64,000 bases of DNA from an uncultured Alistipes sp. (GTDB lineage: Bacteria > Bacteroidota > Bacteroidia > Bacteroidales > Rikenellaceae): NCBI GenBank assembly GCA_944326035.1, contig CALVCS010000003.1, forward strand, positions 1-64,000, in the 5' to 3' direction. The notes under the pieces are model-generated. The model had not been told where the DNA came from. It was given only the letters and a program-made list of their open reading frames with translations, and ran no database searches. Both the position numbers and the translations under genes were made by a program. The stretch's first letter is position 1. Every line of letters starts with the position of its first letter. Shown here piece after piece: positions 34,878 through 44,771 of the stretch.

Positions 34878-36500
34878 TTGATCATGAAACCTTACTGCGA
34901 TTCCTTGACTGTTTATCATCGTCGTCCGACCCATGCCGTTTATGCCGGTACGTTGGGGATCGGGGGCGAACATCCGGTTCGTCTGCAATCGATGACCAAT
35001 ACCGATACGAACGATACGGAAGCCAGCACGGCACAGATTCTGCGCATTGCGGCGGCCGGCGGCGAGCTGGTGCGTCTGACCGCGCAGGGACGTCGCGAGG
35101 CCGCCAACTTGGGCGAGATACGTCGTTGCCTGGACGAACGGGGGTGCCGGGTGCCGTTGGCGGCCGACATCCATTTTCAGCCGGCCGCCGCTCTGGAAGC
35201 GGCCCTGCACGTGGAAAAGGTACGGATCAATCCCGGAAACTTCAACGATCGGGGCGGTCAGTTCGATGAGTTGATCGATCGTTGTCGCCGACGTCGGGTG
35301 GCGTTACGTATCGGCGTGAATCATGGGTCGTTGGCCCCGGCCATGCTGGAACGTTACGGCGATACGCCCGAAGGCATGGTCGCGTCGGCGCTCGAATACC
35401 TGGAAATGTGCCGCGAACGCGATTTCGATCAGGTGGTCGTTTCGCTCAAGTCGAGCAATGTCCGGGTGATGGTGCACGCCTATCGCTTACTGGCTGCAGA
35501 GATGCGGGAGCGGGGCATGAGCTATCCGCTGCATCTGGGGGTGACCGAGGCGGGCGATGATCTGGAAGGACGGGTCAAATCGGCTGTCGGGATCGGGGCC
35601 TTGTTGGCCGATGGATTGGGCGATACGATTCGGGTTTCGTTGACCGAGGCGCCCGAACAGGAGATTCCGGTGGCCCGCATCCTGGCCGATCACCTGGCGC
35701 ATCGGGCCGGTCATCCGGCGATTCCGGCGGTCGATGAGACGTTGTATCATCCCTATGAATATCATCCTCGTCGCTCGCGGGCGATCGGACCGGTCGGCGG
35801 AGGACAGACGCCCCGTCTCTGGAGCGAATTGCCGGAAGAGGTGCGGGCATCGGTGTATGTCACCGATCTGGCGGGGGTAGATCGCATTCCGGCGGATCGG
35901 ATTGTGGTGTTGACCACGGACCATCCGCATGGGATTGCCGAACAACGGGCCTTTTTCCTGCGGATGGAGGCGTTGGGGAAGGACAATCCGGTCATCATCA
36001 AACGGACCTATCGGGAAACCTCGTTGGAGCCGTTGCAGATAAAAGCGGCGGCTGATACGGGGATGTTGTTTTTGGACGGTTATGGTGACGGATTGTGGAT
36101 TGAGAACGAAACGCCGAGTCAGGAAATCACCCCAGAGGCGATCGAGGCTTTATCCTTGAGTATTTTACAGGCGGCGCGGGTGCGGATCTCTCGAGCCGAA
36201 TACATCGCTTGTCCGGGTTGCGGGCGCACGCTGTACGATTTGCAACGGATCTTGGCGCGCATCAAGGCGCGTACGTCTCATCTGACGGGTATTAAGCTCG
36301 GGGTGATGGGGTGTATCGTCAACGGTCCCGGAGAGATGGCCGATGCCGACTATGGATATGTCGGAGCGGGTCCCGGGCGCATTACCCTCTATCGGGGGCG
36401 GGAGGTGGTACGCCGCAATATCCCGCAGGAAGAGGCGCTGGACGAGTTGATCGAGCTGTTGCGGGAAGACGGGGTTTGGCAAGAGCCTCCTACGGCATAA
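34878..36500 (+). CDS. ispG: 4-hydroxy-3-methylbut-2-enyl diphosphate synthase
   Basis: IspG reductively opens methylerythritol cyclodiphosphate to HMBPP in the non-mevalonate isoprenoid route using a [4Fe-4S] cluster. The N-terminal TIM barrel has VRLQSMTNTDTNDTEAS, VRINPGNFND and LRIGVNHGSLAP. A long middle domain of about 150 residues (the three-domain type found in Bacteroidetes, plants and Chlamydiae) follows. The C-terminal domain supplies the cluster ligands: Cys445 and Cys448 in CPGCGRT, Cys479 and Glu486 in GCIVNGPGE. At 540 residues it is shorter than the roughly 600-residue Bacteroides form. It is a single-gene unit. Confidence 0.96.
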   Translation: MIMKPYCDSLTVYHRRPTHAVYAGTLGIGGEHPVRLQSMTNTDTNDTEASTAQILRIAAAGGELVRLTAQGRREAANLGEIRRCLDERGCRVPLAADIHFQPAAALEAALHVEKVRINPGNFNDRGGQFDELIDRCRRRRVALRIGVNHGSLAPAMLERYGDTPEGMVASALEYLEMCRERDFDQVVVSLKSSNVRVMVHAYRLLAAEMRERGMSYPLHLGVTEAGDDLEGRVKSAVGIGALLADGLGDTIRVSLTEAPEQEIPVARILADHLAHRAGHPAIPAVDETLYHPYEYHPRRSRAIGPVGGGQTPRLWSELPEEVRASVYVTDLAGVDRIPADRIVVLTTDHPHGIAEQRAFFLRMEALGKDNPVIIKRTYRETSLEPLQIKAAADTGMLFLDGYGDGLWIENETPSQEITPEAIEALSLSILQAARVRISRAEYIACPGCGRTLYDLQRILARIKARTSHLTGIKLGVMGCIVNGPGEMADADYGYVGAGPGRITLYRGREVVRRNIPQEEALDELIELLREDGVWQEPPTA

Positions 36501-36528
36501 CACGCCGGAAACAGAGACGATAAACAGA

Positions 36529-36555
36529 GAACCCCGGGCTTTCGGCCCGGGGTTC
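36529..36555. terminator. Terminator after ispG
   Basis: An 11-bp perfect stem (GAACCCCGGGC) with a five-base loop followed by TTTA. It separates the convergent ispG and GH3 genes. Confidence 0.8.
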
Positions 36556-36586
36556 TTTATGCGTAAATCGGCTGAAAAATAGCCGG

Positions 36587-39055
36587 TTATTTTTGGTTAG
36601 AGGCATCGGAGGCCGGGGCAGCGGTCAGCGTCTCGAGGTCCGGGAGCTGCAGCACCGGATGGACGGTGTGGAGGTTGGCGGCATCGATTTCGATGGAGGT
36701 CTGGAGACGGATGTCGGCCGAAGAGGCTCCGATCAGGAATCGATAGGTGCCTCCTTCGAGCTGCCAGCGATTGGCTTCGGCATTGAACGAGGCCAGCAGA
36801 TCGTCCGAAAGCAACAGCTCGAGGGTTTGACTTTCACCCGGTTGCAGGAGTTTTGTCTTGGCAAAGGCTTTCAGCTCCTTGGCCGGTTTGGGCATATCTT
36901 TTCCCGGGGCGGCGACGTAGAGTTGGGCGACTTCCCGACCGGGTCGTTTCCCGGTGTTGGTGACGGTACAACGAACCCGGAAACCGTCCGATGTGCGGGT
37001 CCGCGTCAGGTCCTGGAAGGTGAACGTCGTGTAGCTCAGACCATACCCGAACGGATAGGAGACGGCTACGTTGCGGGTGTCGAAATAGCGGTAGCCAACG
37101 AAGACCCCTTCCTCGTAGATCGTATAATCCAGGTTCGGGGTTCCGGTATAGGGGAGCGTGTGGTTGGTCGAAAGCGATTCGTGGAACACTTCGATGTCCA
37201 GGTCTTCACGATGCGGGAAGTTGGCGGCCGTCGGGTCGTCTTCATAACGTACGGCAAAACTCATCGGCAGGCGACCGGAGGGGTTGGTTTTGCCGGTGAG
37301 TACATCCGTAATGGCGTGTCCGCCCTCTTGGCCCGGCAACCAGGCGACCAGAATCGCATCGGGTAGCGCTTTCCAGGAGGCGGTTTCCACCGGGCCTCCG
37401 ATGTTCAGCACGACGATCACCTTCTTCCCTGCGGCATGGAAGGCGTCGCTCACACGGCGAATCAAACTCAGTTCCAGGTCGGACAGGTAGTAGTCTTTCC
37501 CCACGATGCGGTCGAACAGTTCCCCGCAGATGCGCCCGATCGTGATGATGGCGACATCTTGCGTGCGGGCTTGCCGGGCGATTTCGGTATCCGAGACGAA
37601 CATAGGGCGGGCTTGCGGACGGAAGTGATGTTCCCACCAGCGTTTGGGGGCGGGCAGGGAGGCCTTGTCGTCGATGATGTATTGGCGGTAGGTCTGTTGC
37701 AGTTTCTTTTCGGGGCGGATGCCGGCGGCGGCCAGGCCCTCGTCGAGCGAAACCGTATAGGCGCTGTTGACCGTTCCGCTGCCGGTGCCTCCCGGCAACA
37801 GGTCATAGGACGATACGCCGAACAGGGCCGCCTTGCGGATCGACGGAGCAAGAGGCAGAGTGTTGTCCCGGTTGCTGAGCAGTACCATGCCGTCGGCAGC
37901 CGCTTCGCGGGCGATGGCGGCCGACGCCTTCAGGTCGGGTTGGTTCGAGAAGGGGTAGCGGGCGAAATGGGGCGAGCGGAGAATCAACTCCAGCACATGT
38001 TTCACATTGCGATCGACATCTTCCAGGGAGAGACGCCCTTGGCGGATGGCCTCCAGCATCTCTTCGCGTTGTTTGGGCAGGCCGGGCATCAGCAGGTCGC
38101 ATCCCGCATAGACATTGCGGAAGGTGTTGTCCGCCCCCAGCCAATCGGACACGACCACCCCTTTATAGCCCCATTCGTCCCGCAGGACGGTGGTGAGCAG
38201 GTCGACACGTTCCGCCGTATAGGTGCCGTTGAGTTTGTTGTACGAGCTCATGATGGTCCAGGGATCGGCCTCTTTGACGATGATCTCGAACGGACGCAGA
38301 TACATCTCGCGCAGGGTGCGGGGATCGACGATCGAGCTGTTGTTGAGGCGGTTGGTCTCCTGGTTGTTGGCGGCGAAGTGTTTGATCGACACCCCGACGT
38401 GTTGTTGCTGAATGCCGCGGACCATGGCTACGCCGATCTTGCCGGTCAGCAGCGGGTCTTCCGAATAGTATTCGAAATTCCGTCCGTTGAGGGGATTTCG
38501 TTGCAGGTTGGTGCCCGGGCCGAGCAGAACGTCGACCCCATATTCATGCACTTCATGGCCCATGGCCCGGCCCACGCGTCGCACCAGGGCGGTGTCCCAG
38601 GTGGAGGCCAGTTGGGTGCCGATCGGGAATTGGGTGGCATAGAAGGTCTGGTCGGTGCTGTCGCGTGTGGGTGAGATGCGCAGGCCGGCCGGGCCGTCGG
38701 CAAAGACGATGGCCGGAATGCCCAGCCGTTCGATCGGGAAGGTGGTCCCGGCGGCTCCCGGTACCAGTTTACGGGTTTGGCCGATGATGGCGGCTTCGAG
38801 GTCGGTGGCACTGGTTCCGGCACCGACCAGCAGGTAGACTTTCTCTTCGACGGTCATCGCATCGATCACCGCATCTAAGGGGGCGATGCCCAGTTGCGGA
38901 GCGGAAACGGTGTCGGCCTGAGCGGCGGTATCGATACATTGAGCGGGGGTAGAGGTTGTCCAAGCAGAGGCTCGGGCCGCAGTGGGGGTTTCGTGGAGAG
39001 CGATCGCGATGCACCATAGCATCAGCGGACCGTATTTCCAGGACGTTTGTTTCAT
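36587..39055 (-). CDS. Glycoside hydrolase family 3 beta-glycosidase
   Basis: An 822-residue exported enzyme (signal peptide ending near ARASA). The N-terminal barrel has FADGPAGLRI, the substrate-binding VSIKHFAANNQE and the nucleophile Asp304 in GVVVSDWLGA. The second alpha/beta domain begins near residue 400 (AADGMVLLSN) and includes NIGGPVETASW and WLPGQEGGHAITDVL. A fibronectin-like C-terminal domain (PFGYGLSYTTFTFQDL onwards) closes it. Beta-glucosidase is the common activity, but xylosidase or N-acetylglucosaminidase cannot be excluded. It stands alone, without SusC/SusD partners. Confidence 0.92.
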   Translation of the reverse strand: MKQTSWKYGPLMLWCIAIALHETPTAARASAWTTSTPAQCIDTAAQADTVSAPQLGIAPLDAVIDAMTVEEKVYLLVGAGTSATDLEAAIIGQTRKLVPGAAGTTFPIERLGIPAIVFADGPAGLRISPTRDSTDQTFYATQFPIGTQLASTWDTALVRRVGRAMGHEVHEYGVDVLLGPGTNLQRNPLNGRNFEYYSEDPLLTGKIGVAMVRGIQQQHVGVSIKHFAANNQETNRLNNSSIVDPRTLREMYLRPFEIIVKEADPWTIMSSYNKLNGTYTAERVDLLTTVLRDEWGYKGVVVSDWLGADNTFRNVYAGCDLLMPGLPKQREEMLEAIRQGRLSLEDVDRNVKHVLELILRSPHFARYPFSNQPDLKASAAIAREAAADGMVLLSNRDNTLPLAPSIRKAALFGVSSYDLLPGGTGSGTVNSAYTVSLDEGLAAAGIRPEKKLQQTYRQYIIDDKASLPAPKRWWEHHFRPQARPMFVSDTEIARQARTQDVAIITIGRICGELFDRIVGKDYYLSDLELSLIRRVSDAFHAAGKKVIVVLNIGGPVETASWKALPDAILVAWLPGQEGGHAITDVLTGKTNPSGRLPMSFAVRYEDDPTAANFPHREDLDIEVFHESLSTNHTLPYTGTPNLDYTIYEEGVFVGYRYFDTRNVAVSYPFGYGLSYTTFTFQDLTRTRTSDGFRVRCTVTNTGKRPGREVAQLYVAAPGKDMPKPAKELKAFAKTKLLQPGESQTLELLLSDDLLASFNAEANRWQLEGGTYRFLIGASSADIRLQTSIEIDAANLHTVHPVLQLPDLETLTAAPASDASNQK

Positions 39056-39698
39056 AAGGTTGGATTCGGTTAGATTTCAGTGGATGGGAACCCGGCAGGC
39101 GTGTTCCGCATAGGCTGCTGCACATGTCGGATTCGTGCCAGCAAAGATAGCAAAATAAATCGCTTCTCCGGAAGACTCGGAACGGATGGACAGCCGGCGA
39201 TCCCCGGCGGACTCCCGGAGTCAGGATACGAACTCCGGGGCTGCAGGCAAAACCCGGGATGACAGACGGAGTGTGGGGTAAGTGACTGTATCTGGAATGT
39301 TTCGGAGCCGGATGATTATTTCCGCCGATTTTATAAAAGGGGGGCGAAGGTTTTTTGAAAGGACGCTTCCTCCGGATTCACGAAAAGGGAAAAACGGTTC
39401 CTGGAAAACGAACCGCACGGGGAGGAGGTAGCAGGGAAGTTTGGAGGGGGCGGAGCGGAGGGTCCGAGCCTTCGGCGTCGCGATCCGATAGGGAATATTC
39501 GCGGCTTTTGTGTATCTTTACCCTGATTTAGGACACTGTCGTCGTGCCTATGAACGTTCTGAAGGGACGTCGAACCGGTGGCTGCCGGAGGAACCGGCTC
39601 GTTGAGCGGGGCGGCAAACCAAAACCGAAGAAACAGGGCGCAAAGGACATCGACTGCGCGGTCTGATCCGGGTAGATGGGGGCGAAACGGAACACGAT
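39056..39698. other. Gap between GH3 and recG, with promoters
   Basis: No gene recognised in 640 bases. It holds a minus-strand -7 box for the GH3 gene (TATCTTTG, 39142-39149) and a near-consensus TATCTTTA at 39513-39520 that may serve recG. The rest has no obvious structure. Confidence 0.4.
39142..39149 (-). promoter_or_regulatory. Bacteroidetes -7 box of the GH3 gene
   Basis: The minus strand reads TATCTTTG, an exact match, about 90 bases before the start codon. Confidence 0.5.
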
Positions 39699-41810
39699 AT
39701 GGGATACGTCTTGGAGAACGATATCAAATTTCTCAGCGGGGTGGGCGAACAACGGGCCGCGCTGCTGCGCAAGGAGCTGGGGGTGCAGACCATCGGCGAC
39801 CTGCTCTATTATTTCCCGTTTCGATATCTCGACCGCAGCCGTATCTACTCCATCCGTGAAATTCGGGATGAGTCGCTGACCTATGTTCAGCTCAGGGTTC
39901 GGATCGTCGGGTTTCAGTATGTAGGGTCGGGGCCGAAGAAGCGGTTTGTCGCCCTGGTCGAAGATGCGACGGGGGTAGCCGAACTGGTGTGGTTCAAAGG
40001 CATCAACTGGATTGAAAAACGACTCGAACAGGGTCGGGAATATATCGTTTTCGGCCGTCCGACCTTCTTTAACGGACAGCTGAATCTGATCCATCCGGAG
40101 GTAGAGTCGGTGCTGGTGCAGCAGAATCGTCCGGTTCATGGCGTACAGGGGGTGTACAGTACCACCGAACGGCTCAATAACGCCCATCTGGGCACTAAGG
40201 CTCTCTATACGTTGGTCTGCAACGCCTGGGCGTTGGCGGAGTCCCAGATTCGCGAAACGTTGCCGGACTCCTTGCGGCAAGAATACCATCTCATCGGCCT
40301 GAAAGAGGCGCTGCACAATATCCATTTCCCGGAGAACGAACGCTGGCTGAAAGAGGCTCGATTGCGACTGAAGTTCGAAGAGTTGTTGGGGGTACAGCTC
40401 AGCATTTTGCTCGAACGGGGACGACGGATCGAACGTTCGGGCGGGCATCTGTTTTCGACGGTGGGAGAGCGGTTCAACCGGTTTTATCAGGAAAAGCTGC
40501 CGTTCCCGTTGACCGGTGCCCAAAAACGGGTGATCCGCGAAATCCGTCGGGATACCGTCAGCGGTCACCAGATGAATCGTCTGTTGCAGGGGGATGTGGG
40601 CAGCGGAAAGACGCTGGTTGCCCTGATGAGCATGCTGCTCGCCTGCGACAACGGTTATCAGGCCTGTCTGATGGCTCCGACCGAAATTCTGGCCAATCAA
40701 CACTATGCCACCTTGAGCCGTATGCTTGAGGGCCTGCCGGTGAACGTTCGTTTGTGGACGGGGTCGACCCGCAAAAAGGAGCGCACGGAACTGAGTGCCT
40801 CCTTGCTGTCGGGCGAAACGGATATTTTGATCGGGACCCACGCCCTGATCGAGGATGGGGTGCAGTTCCGGAATCTGGGTTTGGTGATTATCGACGAACA
40901 GCACCGTTTCGGGGTGGAGCAACGAGCCCGCCTGTGGAGCAAAAACGATCGGCCGCCGCATGTCTTGGTGATGACGGCCACCCCCATTCCGCGTACCTTG
41001 GCCATGACGCTGTACGGAGATCTGGATGTTTCGGTGATCGACGAGTTGCCTCCGGGACGTAAGCCGATCAAAACGCTGCATTATCGCGATTCGCATCGTC
41101 TGCAGGTGTTCGGCTTCATCCGGAACGAGATTCGGAAAGGCCGGCAGGTCTATATCGTCTATCCGCTGATCAAGGAGTCGGAAAAGATGGATTATAAGGA
41201 TCTGGAAGACGGGTATGCCGGGATTACGCAGGCGTTTCCCCCACCGGAATATGTGACGGTGGTCGTGCATGGGAAGATGAAGGCCGCCGACAAGGAGTAC
41301 GGCATGAAGCTCTTCAAAGAGGGGGTGGCGCACATTATGGTGGCGACATCGGTCATTGAGGTAGGGGTGGACGTGCCCAATGCCACGATCATGGTGATCG
41401 AGAGCGCCGAACGGTTCGGGCTTTCGCAATTGCACCAGCTGCGGGGACGAGTCGGTCGGGGGGGCGAGCAGTCCTACTGCATTCTGATGAGCGGCGACAA
41501 GTTGTCGACGGAGTCTCGCAAACGGTTGGCGGCCATGGTCGAGACCAACGATGGATTTCGACTGGCGGAACTGGATCTCAAGTTGCGGGGGCCGGGCGAT
41601 ATGAACGGGACGTTGCAGAGCGGTCTGGCTTTCGATCTGAAGATCGCCAACCTCGGACAGGATGGACAGATTTTGACCTTGGCCCGACAGGCGGCCGAAC
41701 AGATTCTGGCCGACGATCCTCAATTGGAACGGCCCGAACATCGATTGTTGCGCGCGTTGGCGGCCCGCTATCGAAGCCGACGCGAGATCGATTTCAGTAT
41801 GATCTCCTAA
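39699..41810 (+). CDS. recG: ATP-dependent DNA helicase RecG
   Basis: RecG reverses stalled replication forks and processes Holliday junctions. The 703-residue protein has the N-terminal wedge domain with FLSGVGEQRAALLRKEL and LLYYFPFRYLDRS, then the helicase core with GDVGSGKTLVAL (Walker A near 298), DEQHRFGVEQR (motif II near 397), MTATPIPRTLAMTLYGDLD (motif III), VATSVIEVGVDVPNAT (motif V) and QLRGRVGRGGEQSYC (motif VI). The TRG segment near the end (NGTLQSG) is present. Length is usual for the phylum. Confidence 0.97.
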   Translation: MGYVLENDIKFLSGVGEQRAALLRKELGVQTIGDLLYYFPFRYLDRSRIYSIREIRDESLTYVQLRVRIVGFQYVGSGPKKRFVALVEDATGVAELVWFKGINWIEKRLEQGREYIVFGRPTFFNGQLNLIHPEVESVLVQQNRPVHGVQGVYSTTERLNNAHLGTKALYTLVCNAWALAESQIRETLPDSLRQEYHLIGLKEALHNIHFPENERWLKEARLRLKFEELLGVQLSILLERGRRIERSGGHLFSTVGERFNRFYQEKLPFPLTGAQKRVIREIRRDTVSGHQMNRLLQGDVGSGKTLVALMSMLLACDNGYQACLMAPTEILANQHYATLSRMLEGLPVNVRLWTGSTRKKERTELSASLLSGETDILIGTHALIEDGVQFRNLGLVIIDEQHRFGVEQRARLWSKNDRPPHVLVMTATPIPRTLAMTLYGDLDVSVIDELPPGRKPIKTLHYRDSHRLQVFGFIRNEIRKGRQVYIVYPLIKESEKMDYKDLEDGYAGITQAFPPPEYVTVVVHGKMKAADKEYGMKLFKEGVAHIMVATSVIEVGVDVPNATIMVIESAERFGLSQLHQLRGRVGRGGEQSYCILMSGDKLSTESRKRLAAMVETNDGFRLAELDLKLRGPGDMNGTLQSGLAFDLKIANLGQDGQILTLARQAAEQILADDPQLERPEHRLLRALAARYRSRREIDFSMIS

Positions 41811-41919
41811 CCGGCTCGGGGAGGAGATCATCCCAGATTTGAAGACAATTCTCGTGGGTGTAATCGACAGATGATGTCGGAGCGGGGCAATATGCCCGGT
41901 CGGAGAGACGTGGAAAGCG

Positions 41920-42017
41920 GCCTCCGGGAGAAAAAGATTTCCGGAAAACAAGACCTCCGAAAACGAGGTCTCCGGGGAAAAAGATCTCTGTGAAAATGCC
42001 CCGTTCGGGGAGAAAGC
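41920..42017 (+). repeat. CCGGGAAAAAGA-like tandem repeats
   Basis: Six imperfect units of 13 to 20 bases follow each other on the plus strand (CTCCGGGAGAAAAAGATTT, CCGGAAAACAAGA, CCTCCGAAAACGAGGT, CTCCGGGGAAAAAGATCT and two weaker). Within it AGACCTC/GAGGTCT (41951-41957 and 41965-41971) can form a hairpin. The array is in the convergent gap between recG and the helicase gene. Confidence 0.55.
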
Positions 42018-42077
42018 AGGAAGAACCCCGTCGGAGAGTCTGTCGGGATGGCGGGAGGCGGGGCGTCACCGCAGGTT

Positions 42078-44771
42078 TCAGAGAATCCGCAGTCGGGCGA
42101 ATTTTTTCAGCAACACTTTGGTGCCGACCGGTCCGAAATCGACCGTCAGTTTGATGTCGTTGGTCCACTCTTCGATGGCGGTGATCAGACCGACTCCGAA
42201 TTTGGCGTGTTCGACCCGCATGCCGACCGCGTATTCCCCGTCGGTCGCGAAGGAGGCCGACGGCCCGGACGGGGGCGTCGAAACACCGGTGTTGGACGTG
42301 GCGGAGGGACCGGATGGCCGGGAGCCTGCTCCATAAACGGATCCGGCGCTCGAAGCGGTTCCCGGAGCCGTGGTGGGTCGGGAAGCCCCCATCGAGCGGA
42401 ACCGTCCGTCGGGTTGGAGCGGTTTGACCGGTTGTGTCTCCCGAGGCGGATAATAGGTGCGGGGTTTGTCTGCCTCATAATTCGTGCCCCGAGGGTTGTA
42501 TCCTCCGCGTGCGGAACCGCCTGCGGTCGAGCGGGGACTTCCGGGATAGTGGCCGCCTCCCGAACGATAACCGTTGGCCCCAGAGACTGCCGCATAGGAA
42601 CCTCTGGTGCCGGACCCTCCTTGACGCGGGCCATAAGTCCCTCCGTTCCGGTAGGATCCGTTTCCGCCATAGGTGCGGGCGTCATTGCGGCCGGAGCCGT
42701 TGCCGAAACGGCTTCCCTCCGAAGCATAGGGACGGCGGTAGCCGGAATCCTCGTCGTTTTCATCCTCCGAGGTGTCGAGATCGAAGGAGATGTCCAGGTA
42801 CCGGGGATCGATTTCGCTGAGGAATCGGCTTGGACGGCTGAACGTCGTTTCCCCCCATTTGAAACGCGATTCGGCAAAGGAGAGCACAGCGGCCTTTTTG
42901 GCGCGGGTCAACGCTACATAGAACAGTCGGCGCTCCTCTTCGAGCCCTTCGGGCGTACCCAGACTCATGAGGCTGGGAAAAAGGTTCTCTTCCAACCCGG
43001 CGATATAGACATACGAAAATTCGAGTCCCTTGGCGGCATGTACCGTCATGAGGGTCACTTTGTTTTGATCTTCGGGTTTGTCGGTGTCCATATCGGTGAG
43101 CAGGGCGACGTTCTGCATCCACTCCTCGATCCCGATCGCAGTCTGAACCTGTTCGCCGCTCTCTTCGCTGAGCTTCTGCTGTTCGTCCACGAAAACCCGG
43201 ATGGAGTTGATCAGCTCTTCGATATTTTCCAGGGCACTGATCGATTCGGGGGTTTGCTGCATCTTGTAGACCCCGATCAGGCCCGAACGTGTGGCGATTT
43301 CGAGCCCCAGGGCATATGCCTCCATGGTGGCCCGGGCCGCCGACATCTCGCCGATCAGGTTGGCGAAGCCCGTCACTTTTTTGGCGGCGGCTCCGGCTAA
43401 GCCCATCGAAGCGGGATCGAGGGTGCTGACCGCCTCCCAAAGACTGAGGCCGTGGCTTTCGGCCGCCGCCGCAATGCGCCCGACGGTCACCTCTCCGATC
43501 CCGCGGGCCGGGGTGTTGATCACCCGTCGGAACGCCTCGTTATCCCGGGGATTGATCACCAGCCGGATATAGGCCAGCAGGTCTTTGATCTCCTTGCGCT
43601 GGTAGAACGAAAAGCCCCCATAGATCTTGTAGGGAATATTGCGGGTGCGGAGCGACTCTTCCAGCGCACGGGATTGGGCATTGGTGCGGTAGAGAATGGC
43701 CACTTCGCTGTATGGCACGCCCCGACTCCGTACCGTGGCGTAGAGATCCGAGGCGATCAGGGCCGACTCTTCGCGATCGGTATAGGCTTTCATGACCTTG
43801 ATCTTTTCCCCTTCATCGCCGGCCGAAAAGGCCTTTTTACGGATTTGGCGCTGGTTCTTTTCGATGACGCTGTTGGCGGCGTTGACGATGGTTTGGGTCG
43901 ATCGGTAGTTCTGCTCGAGCTTGAAAATACGGGCTTTTGGAAAATCCTGTTGGAAGCGCAAAATGTTTTCGATCTTGGCGCCGCGGAACGAATAGATGCT
44001 CTGGGCATCGTCCCCGACCACACATACGTTGCCATAACGTTCGGCCAGTCGCCGGACGATCACATACTGGGCGAAGTTGGTGTCCTGATACTCGTCGACC
44101 AGAATGTAGCGGAACTGTTCCTGATATTTGGCCAGCACTTCGGGGTGGTCGCGGAACAGAATATTGGTTTTCAACAGCAGGTCGTCGAAATCCATCGCCC
44201 CGTTTTCGAGACAACGACGGCAGTACAGTTTGTAGATCTCCAGAAAACGCGGAATGCGCAGATCGCGGTCTTCGCCCTGCAGTGAGGCGTTGGCCTCATA
44301 GGCTTCGGGGGTGACCAGGTTGTTTTTGGCCCGGCTGATGCGGGAGGCGATGTTATTCGGTTTGTAGGTCTCTTCGTCGAGTTCCAGTTCGCGGATCGCC
44401 AGTTTGACCAGGTTTTTGGCGTCGGCGGCGTCGTAGATCGTGAAGGTCGACGGGTAGCCGAGACATTCGGATTCGGTTCTCAGAATCCGGGCGAACACCG
44501 AGTGGAAGGTCCCCATCCACAGCCCGCGACCCAATACGGGCGAGATCATGTTGCCGATCCGTTCGCGCATCTCACGGGCCGCCTTGTTGGTGAAAGTCAG
44601 GGCCAGAATGTGGTGGGCGGGGACGCCCTCCTGGAGCATGTAGGCGATGCGCGAGGTGAGTACCCGGGTTTTCCCGGAGCCGGCCCCGGCAATAATCAGC
44701 GAGGGCTCTTGGTAGTGGATAACGGCTTCTCGTTGAGCGGGATTGAGAGACTGGAGCAGATCGTTGTTCAC
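42078..44771 (-). CDS. uvrD: UvrD/PcrA-type DNA helicase
   Basis: A superfamily 1A 3'-5' helicase acting in repair and clearance of stalled complexes. All motifs are visible: I AGAGSGKTRVL near 30, Ia LTFTNKAAREM, II ILVDEYQDTN near 230, III VVGDDAQSIYSFRGA, IV LEQNYRST, V LMTVHAAKGLEF, VI FYVALTRAKK. At 897 residues it is longer than the usual 750-780. The excess is a Gly/Tyr/Arg/Ser-rich low-complexity stretch near residues 690-850. The last 45 residues (YAVGMRVEHAKFGVGLITAIEE) are the Tudor-like C-terminal domain of PcrA, so the insert lies between core and tail. Confidence 0.95.
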   Translation of the reverse strand: MNNDLLQSLNPAQREAVIHYQEPSLIIAGAGSGKTRVLTSRIAYMLQEGVPAHHILALTFTNKAAREMRERIGNMISPVLGRGLWMGTFHSVFARILRTESECLGYPSTFTIYDAADAKNLVKLAIRELELDEETYKPNNIASRISRAKNNLVTPEAYEANASLQGEDRDLRIPRFLEIYKLYCRRCLENGAMDFDDLLLKTNILFRDHPEVLAKYQEQFRYILVDEYQDTNFAQYVIVRRLAERYGNVCVVGDDAQSIYSFRGAKIENILRFQQDFPKARIFKLEQNYRSTQTIVNAANSVIEKNQRQIRKKAFSAGDEGEKIKVMKAYTDREESALIASDLYATVRSRGVPYSEVAILYRTNAQSRALEESLRTRNIPYKIYGGFSFYQRKEIKDLLAYIRLVINPRDNEAFRRVINTPARGIGEVTVGRIAAAAESHGLSLWEAVSTLDPASMGLAGAAAKKVTGFANLIGEMSAARATMEAYALGLEIATRSGLIGVYKMQQTPESISALENIEELINSIRVFVDEQQKLSEESGEQVQTAIGIEEWMQNVALLTDMDTDKPEDQNKVTLMTVHAAKGLEFSYVYIAGLEENLFPSLMSLGTPEGLEEERRLFYVALTRAKKAAVLSFAESRFKWGETTFSRPSRFLSEIDPRYLDISFDLDTSEDENDEDSGYRRPYASEGSRFGNGSGRNDARTYGGNGSYRNGGTYGPRQGGSGTRGSYAAVSGANGYRSGGGHYPGSPRSTAGGSARGGYNPRGTNYEADKPRTYYPPRETQPVKPLQPDGRFRSMGASRPTTAPGTASSAGSVYGAGSRPSGPSATSNTGVSTPPSGPSASFATDGEYAVGMRVEHAKFGVGLITAIEEWTNDIKLTVDFGPVGTKVLLKKFARLRIL

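Noticed and set aside
39528..41951. 807-codon frame antisense to recG
   Set aside because: Shadow of recG, whose helicase motifs are complete.
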